A stretch of 60,000 bases of DNA from Antedon mediterranea (Eukaryota; Echinodermata; Crinoidea; Comatulida; Antedonidae), in contig NC_092674.1 in the NCBI RefSeq assembly GCF_964355755.1, positions 15,941,001 to 16,001,000 on the forward strand, given 5' to 3'. The translations under genes were made by a program, and so were the position numbers. Positions within the stretch are counted from its first letter, which is position 1. Every line of letters begins with the position of its first letter. Shown here piece after piece: positions 14,401-29,400 of the stretch. The notes under the pieces are model-generated. The model was not told the DNA's origin. It made no database searches and worked only from the letters and a program-made list of their open reading frames with translations.

Positions 14401-17400
14401 CATGCCGATATTGTTAGCTAACTCATGCCGATATTGTTAGCTAACTCATGCCGATATTGTTAGCTAACTCATGCCGATATTGTTAGCTAACACATGCCGA
14501 TATTGTTGGCTCTTTAGGCACGGTAAACAGCGCCCCTGCCATTTCACTGTAATTAGTGGACCATTTGGTTTTATGATTCAAGTCAACCAATTTGTAGGGT
14601 CACAAGCATACATTTCTTACCACATCCATTCTCCGTTAATATATGCTGCAGGATGGTAGGTCATCAATCGATCATGGTTGCTACGACAAATGTTTGATAA
14701 TACATCACCCCTAAAAATATCAATAGTAAATGTGAGTGAATAGTGGTCTTTTAAATTTTTTTTAATATTATCTATTGTATTAGGCTATCATCGCTCTCTG
14801 AAGAGCGATAGCCTATTGTTATTGTCAAAAATTTCATTTTTTTGCTAAATTTTTGTGTCATGCAGATCTTAAAAACGGCGATAGCATTTATGTTGTAACT
14901 TGGCCAGCAGATGCACGTATATTTGTAGTTGTGCAACGAACTTTGGTTTAATGAAAATATGGTCGCGTAGCATAACTACGCTCAATTTTCTGAAATTCTT
15001 AAATTTACTATAAATTCAAAACTAACAGCCTTTTTCAAATGAAACTTGGACACACACACTGATGCTTCATGTCAAGGGTCATCTTCCTGTATAATCAGCA
15101 AAATTTTGAACATTGGTATTTTCGTGCGTACACTCGCATTGAAAGTTAAAAATGCTCAAAATCAATTTCTAATCAACTTTCTACACGTTTCAGGACATTT
15201 TAAGCATTTCACATTTAAAGAAAAATGTTGCTAATCTAATTGCTAATTGTTTTATGTACAGCCCATATATATAATTATTTTAAATACAATACTTTCAGGT
15301 ATTGCTGATTTTTGTATCATTTTATAAATACCAAAAATATATGAATAAATTAAATAAATAAAAAGAAAATACAAAATGAGAGTGCTGTACGGTGGTCATT
15401 TTTGTCAATTTTTTACATTTGGGGAATTATTACAAATTTATAAACAACCTTTAAAAATTTCAGGTTTCAGAGATCATTTTAGAGATACCACATATCTTTA
15501 GGCAAAAAAAAAAAAATTCTGGTGTTTTCCAAGGCAAAACAACGTATCTACCAGATACTGTACGTTGTTCTACCACGGAAATGCATAAGATGTTTGCTTC
15601 AAATTCTCACAAGCAGCTAAACCGCTGATGCATGACATGACGATATGCATAGCAATGATCTTATCTAAAAGTAAAAGATATATTAAACAATACTAGGCCT
15701 ATTAGACATATTTAAATTTATTCTAAGAATTAACTATATTTAGGAAAAATTCGGGTAAGCTTGAAACTAGGCTAGGCTATTATTTTTAACAGACCTACCT
15801 AATCTAGCCTAGTACCCCAGTATTTCATTTCATATCTTTCTTTATTCTGGAAAACTCATTCAATACATAAGTACTGGTCTCCCATGAGGTCCAGATTTGT
15901 AACTTAACTACAAAGCATAATATATACATATGTCAAAAAAACTTGTAATATTAAAATTGCTCTTAAATACTTCTAAATTCATTATTAATTGGTAATTTTG
16001 GCGTAAATCAATTGGGAGATTATTCCAGAGTTTAGGAAATCGATAGAGGAAGGTCCTTTTACCTTGTAAATTTGTCCATGTTAGAGTTAATAAGGTATGA
16101 TGAGTGGTGTGCATAAATTGAAACTGGGTTGATAGATATGAAGGAGCAATATCTTTTAAACATTTAAAAACTAACATCAACAATTGCTCATCCCATTTGT
16201 CTGTAAGTTTCTTCCATTTAAGTGATAACATTAATTCATTTACCGGAGTGGTAATGTCAGCAAATAAACGTATTCTAGCAAGCAAAATTTTAGTAGTATT
16301 TGAAGTGAGTTAATATTATCATTATTACAATTACACCAAACAGAAACAACAATTTTAGTCAAAACAAGGAATTACGATTACATTTACAAGTAGACAAAGA
16401 GTTGAGTTAGGTAGGCAATATCGAATTCTTCGAATTATGCCTATACGTTGTGACTTTTTTAAAGAAACTTTCTCAATGTGTTTGTCCCAGGACATATGAG
16501 AGTCAAAATGAATTCCTAAATATAATCCTTTTCAATGTGCACTCCATTAAATTTAACATAAATATTTTGAAAATTGTTTAGGCAAAACTTTGTTCCGAAG
16601 ACCATAAATTTAGTCTTTTTAGTGTTAAGGGTTAGGTATGTTAAATTCAAACCATTTGGAAATAATATTTACATTAACATCAATATCACTTTGGATGCTA
16701 ACAGAGTCAGATGAAGAAAGTAAAAGTGTAGTATCATCGGCATACATAGCACATTTACAAGTTAAACTATCTGGTAGTGAATTAACATATATAATAAAGA
16801 GGAGAGGCCCAATAAGTATAGAGTGTTGAGGGGCCCCAACATTGATTGATTTGGGTACAGATAAAGAGGATTTAATCTTTACAACTTGCAATCTATTGCA
16901 ACGGTAAGGAACATAAAGCATCGTCCCTAATTCATAATTGATTCAATTTACGAATTAACAGTTCATGGTTGATAGTATCAAATATACTTTTTCAGATCTA
17001 AGAAAATGTCTGCAGTTACATCATTCATATTATTTAAGATAAGATCAGATCATGTACTGATCGTTCAATGATCTTTGAGATAATTGGCAGTACCGATATT
17101 GGTTTATCATTTGCTAAATCTGATTTATCACCTTCTTTGTAATTAGGCACAACTCTAGCGTTTTTCCACTCTGCAGGAAATGTTACATATAAAAGCGAGA
17201 GAATTACATATAATGAATGCAGCTAATTTCAAGTTTTACATCCAATCCATCTAGACCAGGCGATTTATTATTTGCGAAATTGTTAATGTGGTTTGTATGT
17301 AGGCCTTGTAGGTAGGGTATAACATAATAATATAAGAAGTCTATATCCTAAATAGTAGATCCAAATGACTAGGCTCGCGTCGTCTACAAATGCACGCTTT

Positions 17401-20400
17401 GTTAAGCCAACCCAGTTCGTAGGCAGCATCATTAGTGATAGCATCCGTCCCTGTACAAAAAGAGTTTTAATCCATCATTGTTTTTACTACAAACTCATCA
17501 CAGTTACATTGTTTTGCCATGGAATGACCACACGTTGTTTTGCCACAGAATATCGCGGTTACGTTGTTTTGCCTCATCACTCTATGCATTTCCAAAAAAA
17601 CAACGTATCTGTTAAAAGTGGTAATAACTTTTTACCAAATTGTTTAAATTATTTAATATTTTGTATGTAATAATAATTATTATTTATATACTCATACAAA
17701 ATTTCTCATCATTACGATAATTTGTTGCTGAAATGCAAACACTCAAACATCAATTCCATTTTTCTTGAAAAGAAACATTTTGTAGTATGTTGGAACAGCC
17801 GTGTATACAATGCATGTTTTCATAACAACAGGGATTTATTAGTTATCCTTTTGCAATTGGTGTGGCAGTACAGCAGTAAACTAAACAATACGTACCATTG
17901 TTTTTCATCAACACTATTGTTTGCTTGAACATACAGCACACGCTCAGGTTGTATCACTTGAAACATCTAAAAAGACAAAAGAATTTAGTAAATTTCAAAG
18001 TTGCTCATAATATTTGCTGTAAATTACACACAATTTTATGAAATTTTATGGTTGATTATATATTTTTATTGTTTTATTTTTCAATGAAACTATAATATGG
18101 AGAAACTTTTGACATGATAAAAATAGTGTTCTATGCTAGAATTACGCTAGTACACATATTTAACATTTAAAAATGCGCAATCAATTTCGCGTACATTTCA
18201 GGCCATTTTAAGAATTCCAAAATGTTCTAAATTTTTGGCATTTTGCAATTGATTTTTGTTTTTCATATCGTCTATAGTAGATTACATTCATTTTGATGAA
18301 GTTTTATTGCAAAACAACTTACATGCATGTCAAACTTTAAGGATCATGTGCTAAGAAATGGGTAATTTAATGCAAATTTGTGCAAAAATATACCTATTTT
18401 TAATCAGTTACAGCTCCTCAAGATGGCTGATGACCCCCATTTTTTAAATGTTATTATGAAAGCTGATGAGTTGTAGATATCAATTCATGTAAAATTTATA
18501 TCTACCGGATGTTCTGACCACTCGAAATTTCAAAAATAGGACATTTTTCGCTTTAGTAGTTCATATTTAATAGAGAACAGTGCGCTTATGGATATACTAA
18601 AAGTCTAGAAAAATCCAGGTTTTAAATAAAATGGCCACCAATGACAAAAAAGGACAAAAAAAGGACAAAAAACATACTGTAAATGATACTGTAGATCTAA
18701 TTACCACTTTATAACAGTTTTTACAATGCTTTTAATATAAAGATCTTAACTACAATATACACATTATTTTAAGTGCTGTTAATTAGAAATCGATAATTAT
18801 ATCGAGATATATCCATATTTTATAATATAGACAACGCAGTCCTATGTTTAATGCATATAGAAATACTGTGTCTAATAAATCAGTTCATTTACATTTGTAC
18901 TGTTATAACAATATACTATAACATTGGTGGTGCCAGCAGCAAGGGGTATAGGGATAGGAGATCATATGTCCTTCCAGCAGCGAGGGGTATCGGAATAGGA
19001 GATCATATGTCCTTCTCAATCAATTCTCTTTCACATGCGTTACAAAAATTTGAATTTTTGTTACTTGTTTCATCATCATATAAAAAAATTAGAACGTGAC
19101 TTGCTTAAATTCATTTATAAAGTATAATTCAATCTGTCATATCTCCTCGGAATGAAAAGTGACCCGCACAATTAAAATTTATTATGGAAGCTGTTGAATT
19201 GTAGATATGAATTCATATACAAATTTTGTCTATCCGATGTCATGACATCATCATATGGCCAGTTGAATTCAAAAAGTCAAATTTTGATGTCTTTCCTAAA
19301 TGTTTGTCGCATTTAAAAGAGAGTGCATCTCATTTTTACGTGCCTAAAATTCTTCAAATTTGTATTAATTATCTTCTAAAATTGTTATATTTATATGTCA
19401 CTTTGATGACGTAATCGTGTTAAAAATTGGATTAAAAGATGGGTCTCATAATTTCATTTATGCTACACTGTATAGCATATACAGTGTATTCTGTAAATAC
19501 TGTAATATGCTGTATGATACAAAATAGGTACAACATAAGGTTAAACATATTTAATTCATGTCATAGGATGGCATACTAATTTTCACAAACTTCAATGACA
19601 TAATTTGTGGACCATTTGATTGGTCAGTTTTAACAATTGCAGATTTTAAACATTGATTTTTATCTGCTTTTTCTGTAAAATCCTGTCAATTCAACGCAAC
19701 TCAATATAACTCAACGATCGACAGGAAGGTAGAAACGTTGAAGGGTATGTCTTAGATGTAATCATGATTTTCTGCTAGCAGTATATTTTTTCATTTACAA
19801 ACAAAGGTGTTTGAACTGAATCTTTGCATTGCACCCATGAATTTCACGTCTGCAATCAGCAATTGCTAACCTTAAATTGGGCAGCATTATTTTGCCGATG
19901 TAGAAACTAGGCTACATTGCATACTAGGCTAGATTGAGTGCTATTTGATCATTTTCCCTTTCAATGTCTCCTACAGCGTTGCCAGCGATAAAATTTAAAT
20001 TATGCCGTAGCCAGATTAGGAAAAATAATGCCAAATCTCCAAAATGTGGCTCTAAATAGCGCCACCAACGGTTGCATGTCTAAAAAATGTCTGTAAAACC
20101 CCAACTGACACAAAATAGGGCCTAAAATTATATCCCCATGTCGTTCCAAATTTATATTTTTAGTTTTGTGTGTAATAACTAATAATTCCTAATATTTCGG
20201 GTGCAAAAATGGTTAATTTTGAAAAATAGAACTGCTCGATGGGTGGAAATGGCACTTAATTTCATTTCAAATATGAAATAAAAATATATTTATTAGTGCC
20301 TCCAGGATCTCAGCCCACCATGGTCCGAAAATGGCACTATAACTTAAAAATAAGGAAATAAAAATATACATTAGTGTCTACAGGACCTCAGCCCTACCAT

Positions 20401-23400
20401 GGTTGGAGCTGAGGTCAGAAACACAGTAGCACATGTTTTTTTTCACTCAAAATTAATTCTGGTCGGGGAAGCTACAGAATACTAGGGCCATTTTCTTTAC
20501 ACAGTGACATGTCATAATAATTGAATAGGCCTAGGCTTATGTTAAATCTTAACATTGAAATTAATATTGATTTTGCATATATTTTTTATGTTTATGTTGG
20601 CGTATTTATAATTCGCTAAGCAAGGTAGGATTAAATAAATTTAATAGCGTAAGCTTAGGCCGCCGAAATTAGACTCCACTGCGATGTCGATTCGGCCCAC
20701 GATGTCGTCTCCTACTAGCCTAGGTAGGATATTTGGACGGCGCCAATTTTAATTAGTGAACAGTACATTGTTAATTTGCATTGTCCATGCATTTTCTAAA
20801 GGCGATGACAATATAGTGTTTATTAACCCTACGATTGACGCGTTGATAATTATAATTAACAATACATCGTAGTAGTAGGTTAAGAACAATAGCCTACGAT
20901 CTACATGCGTAAATAATAGTGGTGGTCGGTATACAGTAGAGGCCTTGTCTGTTTTGCAGTGCTGTCTATTGCACACACAATAGTTTGTGAGCAGTAACAA
21001 ACAAGTTACTTCCTCTGTTGGCCGCTTGGCGAATGCACGAAATAAACAAAATTTTCAAAGTAATAAATTGAATATAAAAATACGTTTTTTTAGTAATTTA
21101 TTTTATATAATAAATCAACATGATCAATATCAATCAAATACGGATTGTTAAACACCTTTAAAAACTTGATAAATAAAAAAAAAATGAATATGAATTTGCT
21201 CTAAAGTGAGATGTTTCGGCCCACAAAGTGGGATGTTTTGGCCCAAAAGTGGGCCGAATCGTCCCACCAAAAGTGGGCCAAATCGTCTCGGGCTGAATTG
21301 TCACGGATTCACTGCAAAGACCTGTGTAGGGGAATATCCTGTTACAGCTGAAGAACTACGATGTTCAGCAGTTATCATAGTAATTGTGATAGGATATGAT
21401 TTATCTTGTATTTTAGTGTTAGTTAATTTTGCTACTTAATTCTTTTTGCATAACATATGCCTAGGCTAGGCCTATAATATATTGTTGTAAGTTGGCATGG
21501 AAGGCCTAGGTTAGCAAGAGGCCATTGGTGAAATTTCTATTTTTAGAACTGCCGATCTTGGCGAATTTTAGGTAAGTCAACCTTTTTTCTGTAATTTGTG
21601 GGCTGGCATTGTGAAACGATCTTGTTCAGGGCTATACTATAACTTGCACATTAAAATTAGCTTACATTTTGCATATGGAAAGAGTCTTCTTGAACCTTCT
21701 CAACAGCAAGTATCTTATCAACAGCTATTGTACACAATGCTGAACAATCTAGTCAAGAGAGAATACATCTGTGTAATTAGTGCGCCTTTGAACATTTTTG
21801 TTATTCTTTTAGTCTAACTTAGCCCAAGCTTTATACTACTTGACAGAGGTCCCAAGTTCCCACAAATCTGCAGGTATACAGTACATGATTTTGGACAAAT
21901 TCCCACCTCTTCAAAAATTGTACAGTACAAAAAAGTACATAAAACATATTCAAAAACTCATATGAAGGTTACCAAATATAAAATGATAATTATAGTTGTA
22001 AATTTATAGAAATAAAGTAGCCTTTTAAAAAAAAGTACATTTTCCCCACTATTTAAAAAATCTAAAAATATTATTTCTATTCAATTTAGGTATTTTCATA
22101 TGACATATTTTGAAGATAATAAACACATTAAACTAGAGACACAAACCCAGTCATCTATTTTGTGTCCAGTTATATGTAAATCAGTTTAGTAATTTTAAGA
22201 TACATAAATAAACTATTACTCAAATGATTCCCTAACTACTTGAGTGACACACAGCTGCACCTTGAAAACAAATATAAATATCAGGTGGTATAATTCACAC
22301 TGACCAAGTTTTTAGGAAATTGTTCTCTGCAACTAAGTAGCATTTTAAGATGTTGTACCCAGGTGCCTAGGTAAAATCCATTTCAGGTTTTCACAAATAA
22401 ACAGGAAACAAAAGAATACCTGATCCTTTTGAGTATGTTAACTCATGGTTGGTGAGACGAAACCATCGCTTCTTGAAATTCTTAACTGCAAACAATTTTT
22501 TTCTTCCCTGTGCTCGCTTGATCATGTACCTAAAATGACAATTAATGAACACAAACTGCCTCTTTTTAAAGTAAATGGAACCACAAAAATATTCACATAC
22601 CGTACAGAAAGAACATACTGCAACTTCATCTACGAAGTAGCTTCGTAGATAGAACGTAGGCTACGTTGTTAGCTTCGTAGGTTACATTGTTTGGCCTCGT
22701 AACCTTAATAAACAACTTTCAATGAGCTACGTTCTGAACTTCGTAAGGAGTTCGTAACTTTAATAAACAACCTTACGATGTTCTTAGTGAAGTAACAAGG
22801 TGTGAAAATTAATGCGTTAATTTTGACTGGCGGAGGAAGAAGTTGTAAATGAATAAGAAATATATAATATTTTTTAATCTTAATCGTTTCCTTAGTGCGC
22901 ATTTACCTACTCAGCAGCAAATATAAATATAAATTTCCCACGATGTAAACGTAGAGACACGATCCAACACAATGAACTAGTCCAACTAATAAAAATAATA
23001 TAGCGAACATCGAGTCAATCCAGAAACGATGCCGACAAAAAAGATCGTAAAAAATTAATTCTAAATATAGTATCAGAACGTTCAGTCGATCGCTCAAAAA
23101 GATTGCAGACAGAAGACCATAATTAATACATACCAAGTTTTTTGGTCACATGGCATGAAACGCGACACTCTCTGTTTTACCGCAACCTCTCATGTTTTTT
23201 TTTAATCCGGTACGAGGGGTTGCTACAAAACAGTAATTAAGATCATGTATCTGGATTTTGTGTCACATGACATGAAACGTAATATAATATTCTCTTAGCT
23301 GCTCTAAACTGTCCTCACGATTCACATGTTTTTTCATAATAATTATTTAAAAGGCCTACGTTAAATCTTAACATATATATATATAACATATATTTTGTTG

Positions 23401-26400
23401 GTGTCCTAGCCTAGGTGTCATTGTTTTTATAATTCACTAACCCAAGGTAGGTATTAAATCATTTATAGTGTAGGCCACCAAAACTCTCTCTGCGTGAGCT
23501 GAAGGCCCACAGGGATGTCGTCTTGTCAGCGGATGTCAGGCTAAATTAGGATAACCAATGCGTAGGACGGATACAAAAATTGATGTCTTCTAGCTTTAGA
23601 TAGGATTTTAATTGGCGAACAATACATTGTTTGTTTGCATTGTCCGCGCCTCTAAAGGTGATGACAATAGTGTTAACTAACCCTACGATCGATGCATAAA
23701 TAAATATAACAATACTTCATAGGCTACATTCAGAGAACAATGACCTACGATCTACCTACGCGTAGGCTACGCATAGATACGAAGCAGTTCTTTCTGTACT
23801 GTAACATTTAATTTAAGAATAGTTCTGTGAAATTAAGTTGTATAAATTTAAGGTTATTTAAAAGATAATGTTATTCTTGAGAAATAAATATGAGGTAATT
23901 TTTTAATGTTTCTTTTGTATTAAATATTATGAACTATACATAACTATACAGTTTGCTAGTGTAGACAAGGGTTTAATGGTTATTTGACAAATATTATTTG
24001 ATTTGTAAACACTTTTATAATCAGTGTCTCTCATTCCGCAATGCTCACAAATATCGCCTTGAGCACCTTGTGGATAGGTGCGCTTTATAATGTTAGTATG
24101 TATCTTATCTTATATCTGGCATGTTTACTTTTTCAACAATAAGGCACATTACATTGGTATTATTTATAATACTTTGTATTTTGCCATATTATACATTTTA
24201 AAAAGAGGAATGTCATCAGCAATTAGCAGTAGTCACAAAATATTTTTACTTTTAATTAAATGGACTCACCCTTCTTTCAACACTATAGGTGCTTCTGGGT
24301 CTTTTGCATTAGCATTACTTGAAGATGACACAATATCTAGAAACTAAAAATAAACTAATTGACCTGTGTGTACAGTGAATTGATATTGGCTACAAGTTAT
24401 ATACATAATTATATAATATATTATACAGTTAAAGCCTGTTTTTCAGTCAAGTCACTATGTTTACCATTTGATTGGTCATTTTTAACGATCGTAATGTTGA
24501 AGTTGAACTAGGTTAAACTTCAATGAACGTAGATTTTGAACATTGATTTTTGCTCCTTATCCTGTAAAATCGTTGAATCCGGTCAATTCAACGAAATCTA
24601 ACACAGCTCACATCAACTCAACGTCAACTGGAAAACAGGCTTAACTATCTCAAAACCGTAAACCAGCCTTTTCTTGAGGTCCAAATGGTTAAAAAATATT
24701 TTTTATCAAACCAGACATATCAGACCAGCCCAAGTGTATGCGGTATTGGAAGAGCTGACTGTGAATTGACAATGATGTCACTGTTTAATAATCACTCTGA
24801 AAAGTATTTACTCAATATAACAATTTTGAGATCAATTTAATCAATAGGAAAAAATGTGTAAAGAAAGAAATAAATAAACAAAGATCACCTAATAATTTAA
24901 AATACTGAATTTGATATATTCATGGTAGCAAATATGCGTATCCGTTATTTAAACTGTGACATTATAAACTTAAAAAGTAATTGTTAATTGTTATTTAGAG
25001 ATTTGTGAAATTCAACTGACAATGGAAACTAACCATTTTAATTCCATTCACATGTTCAGCATTTAATATTGATTCATATAAAGGCACCATATAGTCTTCT
25101 TTGATAGATGAGGTAGTCTGGAAGCAGACATCAAAAATAAAATAAAAGATACATATTTAATGATTCACAGATTTACAAATAACAGATAATACTTTTAATA
25201 AATTTAAATGAAATATAGGACTGACACTTTGCACTGCCGACTATAAAATCGGTTTTAAAATGATTTAATGGAGATGATCAATAGTTTAGTTCATTGGCAA
25301 TATATCTAAATCTGATAAAATGTCTCTAAACATTGAATGCAATTTGTAAAAAGAGTATTTAAGAATTGTTATTGGGTAATGTAGTTAGATGTACCTAGTC
25401 ATATACAGTTTACAGTTAAAGTAGCAATTTGCTGACTAATACCCCTTTTACACAACCAGCAAACATTCAGAAGTGATCCGGAGTTGTGTAACTCAATTTG
25501 TACCCGCAAATGTAGGCCAGTGTTAACAACCTGAACAGTTACCCGGGTTGCTGAAACACTCAGGCAAGTTAGTGTTAACCAGGCACGTACCCGTGTTTGT
25601 GGTGAAAACAATCCTGCATATTTTTTCCCAGGTGGTTTCTATCCTTAGTCACTATAGTATTCAATTTACATATAATGAAAAAATACTGATTTTGTTAGTT
25701 TGCCTATTAGTTTATAAAAATAAACGTACCAGTATTTTTTATTAATTTTATTTCAAGAAATATTCTTTTTTTTATTGGCTTTATTAAAACAAAATTGTAG
25801 AAGGTATATATGTAGACCTACTAAAGTGTCTTTTCACGCGCGAGAGGATGATATTTCGATTAATCTAGAACACAATAATTGGGTGGGTTTTGCATTGAAT
25901 AATTAATAGGAAAACTTACCAATACATCTTTTTTAACATGATTTCCTAACGTCTGGATAGTTTTTGATATTAATGTTAATGTTCGGGAAACTAAAGAATC
26001 CTACAAATATTAGAATAATGAATATATATTGCAAGTATTAATCTTTATAACAATAATCTTTATTTCAAAACGGCACCTATATATCAGTGGCATTCAAAAA
26101 ACAAAAATATAAAATAAAAAACTTATTTTATAATAAATGAACAAATTAAATGTACAGATTAAACAATATAGAATTGTAAAAGAACCATCAATTTATCAGT
26201 ACAGATGATTGCTCTTTCCATAGTTTTTTACTTTTGAATTGAATGAAGAAGAACTTGATCATAGATATTCAAGGATGAAATGCTTTTTTTGTTTATTTAA
26301 AGCCACAAATCTATCCCAAGAGTGATACATACATTTTGAGAATTCCCTATTTCTAGGTTTAATAGGTTTAATAGGTTTTACTGTTAGTCAAATGAAACAA

Positions 26401-29400
26401 AATGTTGAATTGTTATATATAAAAGGAATGTCTTACCGGATTATCCTTTCTAAGTCTAAAGAGTCTTGGCGAAAGGATAGCTGGTGCAAAGAAACGCAGA
26501 AAAACAAATCCACTCACTGCAGAATATTTTACATCTGGGTTATCTGCCAAATCAATAAATAAATCATCTATAATTTATTTAGTTTAAAATTCACCAATTA
26601 TTATTTATTGCGAAAAACTAAGTGAAAATTTATTATAAAATGTCGCATGAATTACACACAAAAATGTACTTACCTGGAAAGTGGTTTTTTGCCTCTTCTT
26701 TAAGTGCATAAAACACCTTGCACATTCCACGTGGACAGGCCATTGCTGAATCCACAATCGATTTGAAAATCTTTTCAACATAATCTTTTAGTTTGGCCTA
26801 AAAACAGGTACATTACATCAAATAAATGAATTAGTAAAATCTGTTTAATTCAATTCTTTTAATAAATAACAAATACTCTTGTAGTATTATCTAATATGAA
26901 CTTTAAAAATAAATCACAGTGCACAATGTTTAAAATTGTTTGTGTACTAAAAAAAACTTCTCACGTATGAAAACAAAAATAAGACCATTACTGTGAACAA
27001 CCTCACATGAAATTCACGCCACCTATTTTAAAACAATAACAATATTCTAAATCACACACAATATAGGGCCTTTTGTATCCCTGCATAGAGAACCCAGAAG
27101 GATCCATGGAAGATCACCCCTTTTTTATTTTTTTTTATTCCATATGGTCCAATCTATGAACTATTTACCCCATATTAATTTGTAATAAAGGGCCTTACAG
27201 TATGTAGTGCACCTGACATAGAGAAAAGGGTCCTTAGAGGGTTCATTCGGGCAATTTAAAATCTTGTGTACAGACAACTTATTCCTGTATGGGCCAGACT
27301 ATATTGGACCAAATGTTTGACCAATTTCCATTACAGAGCCGATATCATCCATAGAGAACAGAAAATATCCAATCTCATTATAAGGATCCCATATGGCATG
27401 TGAGATTATTCAGAAAAATGTATAGGTTCCTTCAAGGAAGGCACCCTTTCCTGTTCATATTTTCTATATGATTGATTGATTGATTGAAATTTATATTTAT
27501 ACTGGGTAACCTCTTCAGTCAAAGACTGGTCTCCCAGAGGGCCCATTTGGTGATCAGTGGCTGTGATGTACTAATACACCAGGGTAACCCCCTACTCGTC
27601 TCGAAAGATGTACTAGGTTCTTTAAAGTGCACACGAGCTAGATGTGTACACTGGACCTACGGTTTATAGTCCTTATCCGAGAAGACTTGTTCTACCACCA
27701 AAACCATGGAGTGAGTGAGCCTCGAACCCCTGCCGATGTTATGGCTACGTAATTACGGTTCCACTGTCTTAACCGCTCGGCCACTCACTCACTCTTCATA
27801 CGGTACCAATCAATACCCATCCCGCTCCCCACCCCACTTCTTAGAATTAAATCCATCAATATGCTACAGTGTTTCAAAGGTCAATAATCACACAAGTTAT
27901 TTTTCGAACATTATTATTCATTAGAGTGAATATAAATATATCTATTATAAATAATGTGCGCCTAGTTTTAACTCTCTACGCCATGTCATTATTTAGATGA
28001 GAAAAGCGGGTCAAATAAATACACAAAACATGGGTATTCTGGTCACTTTTGAAAAAATTTTGCATTATGACAAGTATAAACATATATGTGACCCGATCTT
28101 GCAAAACCCTACTTTTATATATTTTGATTATTTGAATCATAAGCTTTTCAATGGTGTTTATTTCGTAAAACTTGAGTACATAATTAAAAAGTTATTACAT
28201 TTTAAAAACTTACACATCATTCAATTAGTTTACGAGAAAAGCGCGTTTGAAGTTTGCAATGAAATTCATTTTGATACGCGTTGAAAACTCACTTCGTAGC
28301 AACGCAGTATTTTGGTCTAGGGCACAATGACGTCATACCAGGAAGTGTGTGCGATATATAGCAGCGTGGACATGATGGTCAGTTTGACCAATTTCAGATG
28401 CCGTTTTAACCTATTTATTCACTCGAATTAACTATTTGCACTATATATCAGAAGTTTCGGAAGTGTTTATGATATCAACAGCGAAGAACCAAGCTAGCCT
28501 GGCTTAAGATTTTCGCCGTCATCAGCTGTAAGACCTACTACTACTGTTAGGTGTTCAGGCCGTGTATGGCAGCAGTGCATCGACACGGGGGCTACGTTTC
28601 TTATTGCGATTATGCGCCATAGCAACACACGCAGTTCACTGTTCCAAAAACTTCGAAGAACCGATTTTTCTGAAATTATATCATAATAAACCAAATTTGT
28701 CATTGATTCCAAAACTTCCATATTTGAAATGTTAAATGGATGAGCTTTATTTTGATGTGTGACCTTTCAACATTGTGCAGGAAAAAATTTCGTCAAATTC
28801 AGCTACTTTCAACTGAATTTATACAAAATTTTAGCGTAGATCGTGAATAAATTGTTAGGCTTGAGGAAAATACATGTTTTTAAAACTCTCTTTTTTCATA
28901 ATTTTAATTAAATTTCGGGAGTTTAAATCAGGTAGACGTATTCTTAAATAGTGAAATATTTCGAAAATGCAAAAACATGTAATCTGCCAGAGGGTAGTCA
29001 ATTTGGACGTATTTTGACTTATTACGTGAATTTTGAAATGCCAACAAAGAGAGGGTTTTGCCAGATCGGGTGACATATATTGCGAACAATTTGACACCAA
29101 AAATGGTACAACAAATATTTATCAATTATTTATTTATTTAATATTATCAAAATATAGAATAAATTTATTAATTTATGTCAAAGGTCAATAACCACACTTT
29201 TCAAGCAAGATCTGAATATAAATATATATCTGGACAATTTGCACCTAAAGTTTTAATACTCTCTGACCTGCTGTTAATGAGGTTTCCGGTCTAAAAATAT
29301 TTCTTGTTAGAGCTAATAAAAACATACATTGTGAAAAATTTGACACCAAAATTAACTCCAGTTAATGTCCAGTAGTTCCACATATGGAATGTTTGTATGA

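Noticed and set aside
13151-14512. CRISPR-like appearance of the 23-bp array
   Set aside because: Units are contiguous with no unique spacers, and the DNA is eukaryotic.
14711-17895. A missing microexon between exons 19 and 20
   Set aside because: Moving the exon 20 acceptor to 14710 (ATTTTTAG) restored the full PH end at the expected length, so no microexon is needed.
28494-28721. 75-codon minus-strand frame as a gene
   Set aside because: It lies inside the R10 inverted-repeat element and has no recognisable motif.
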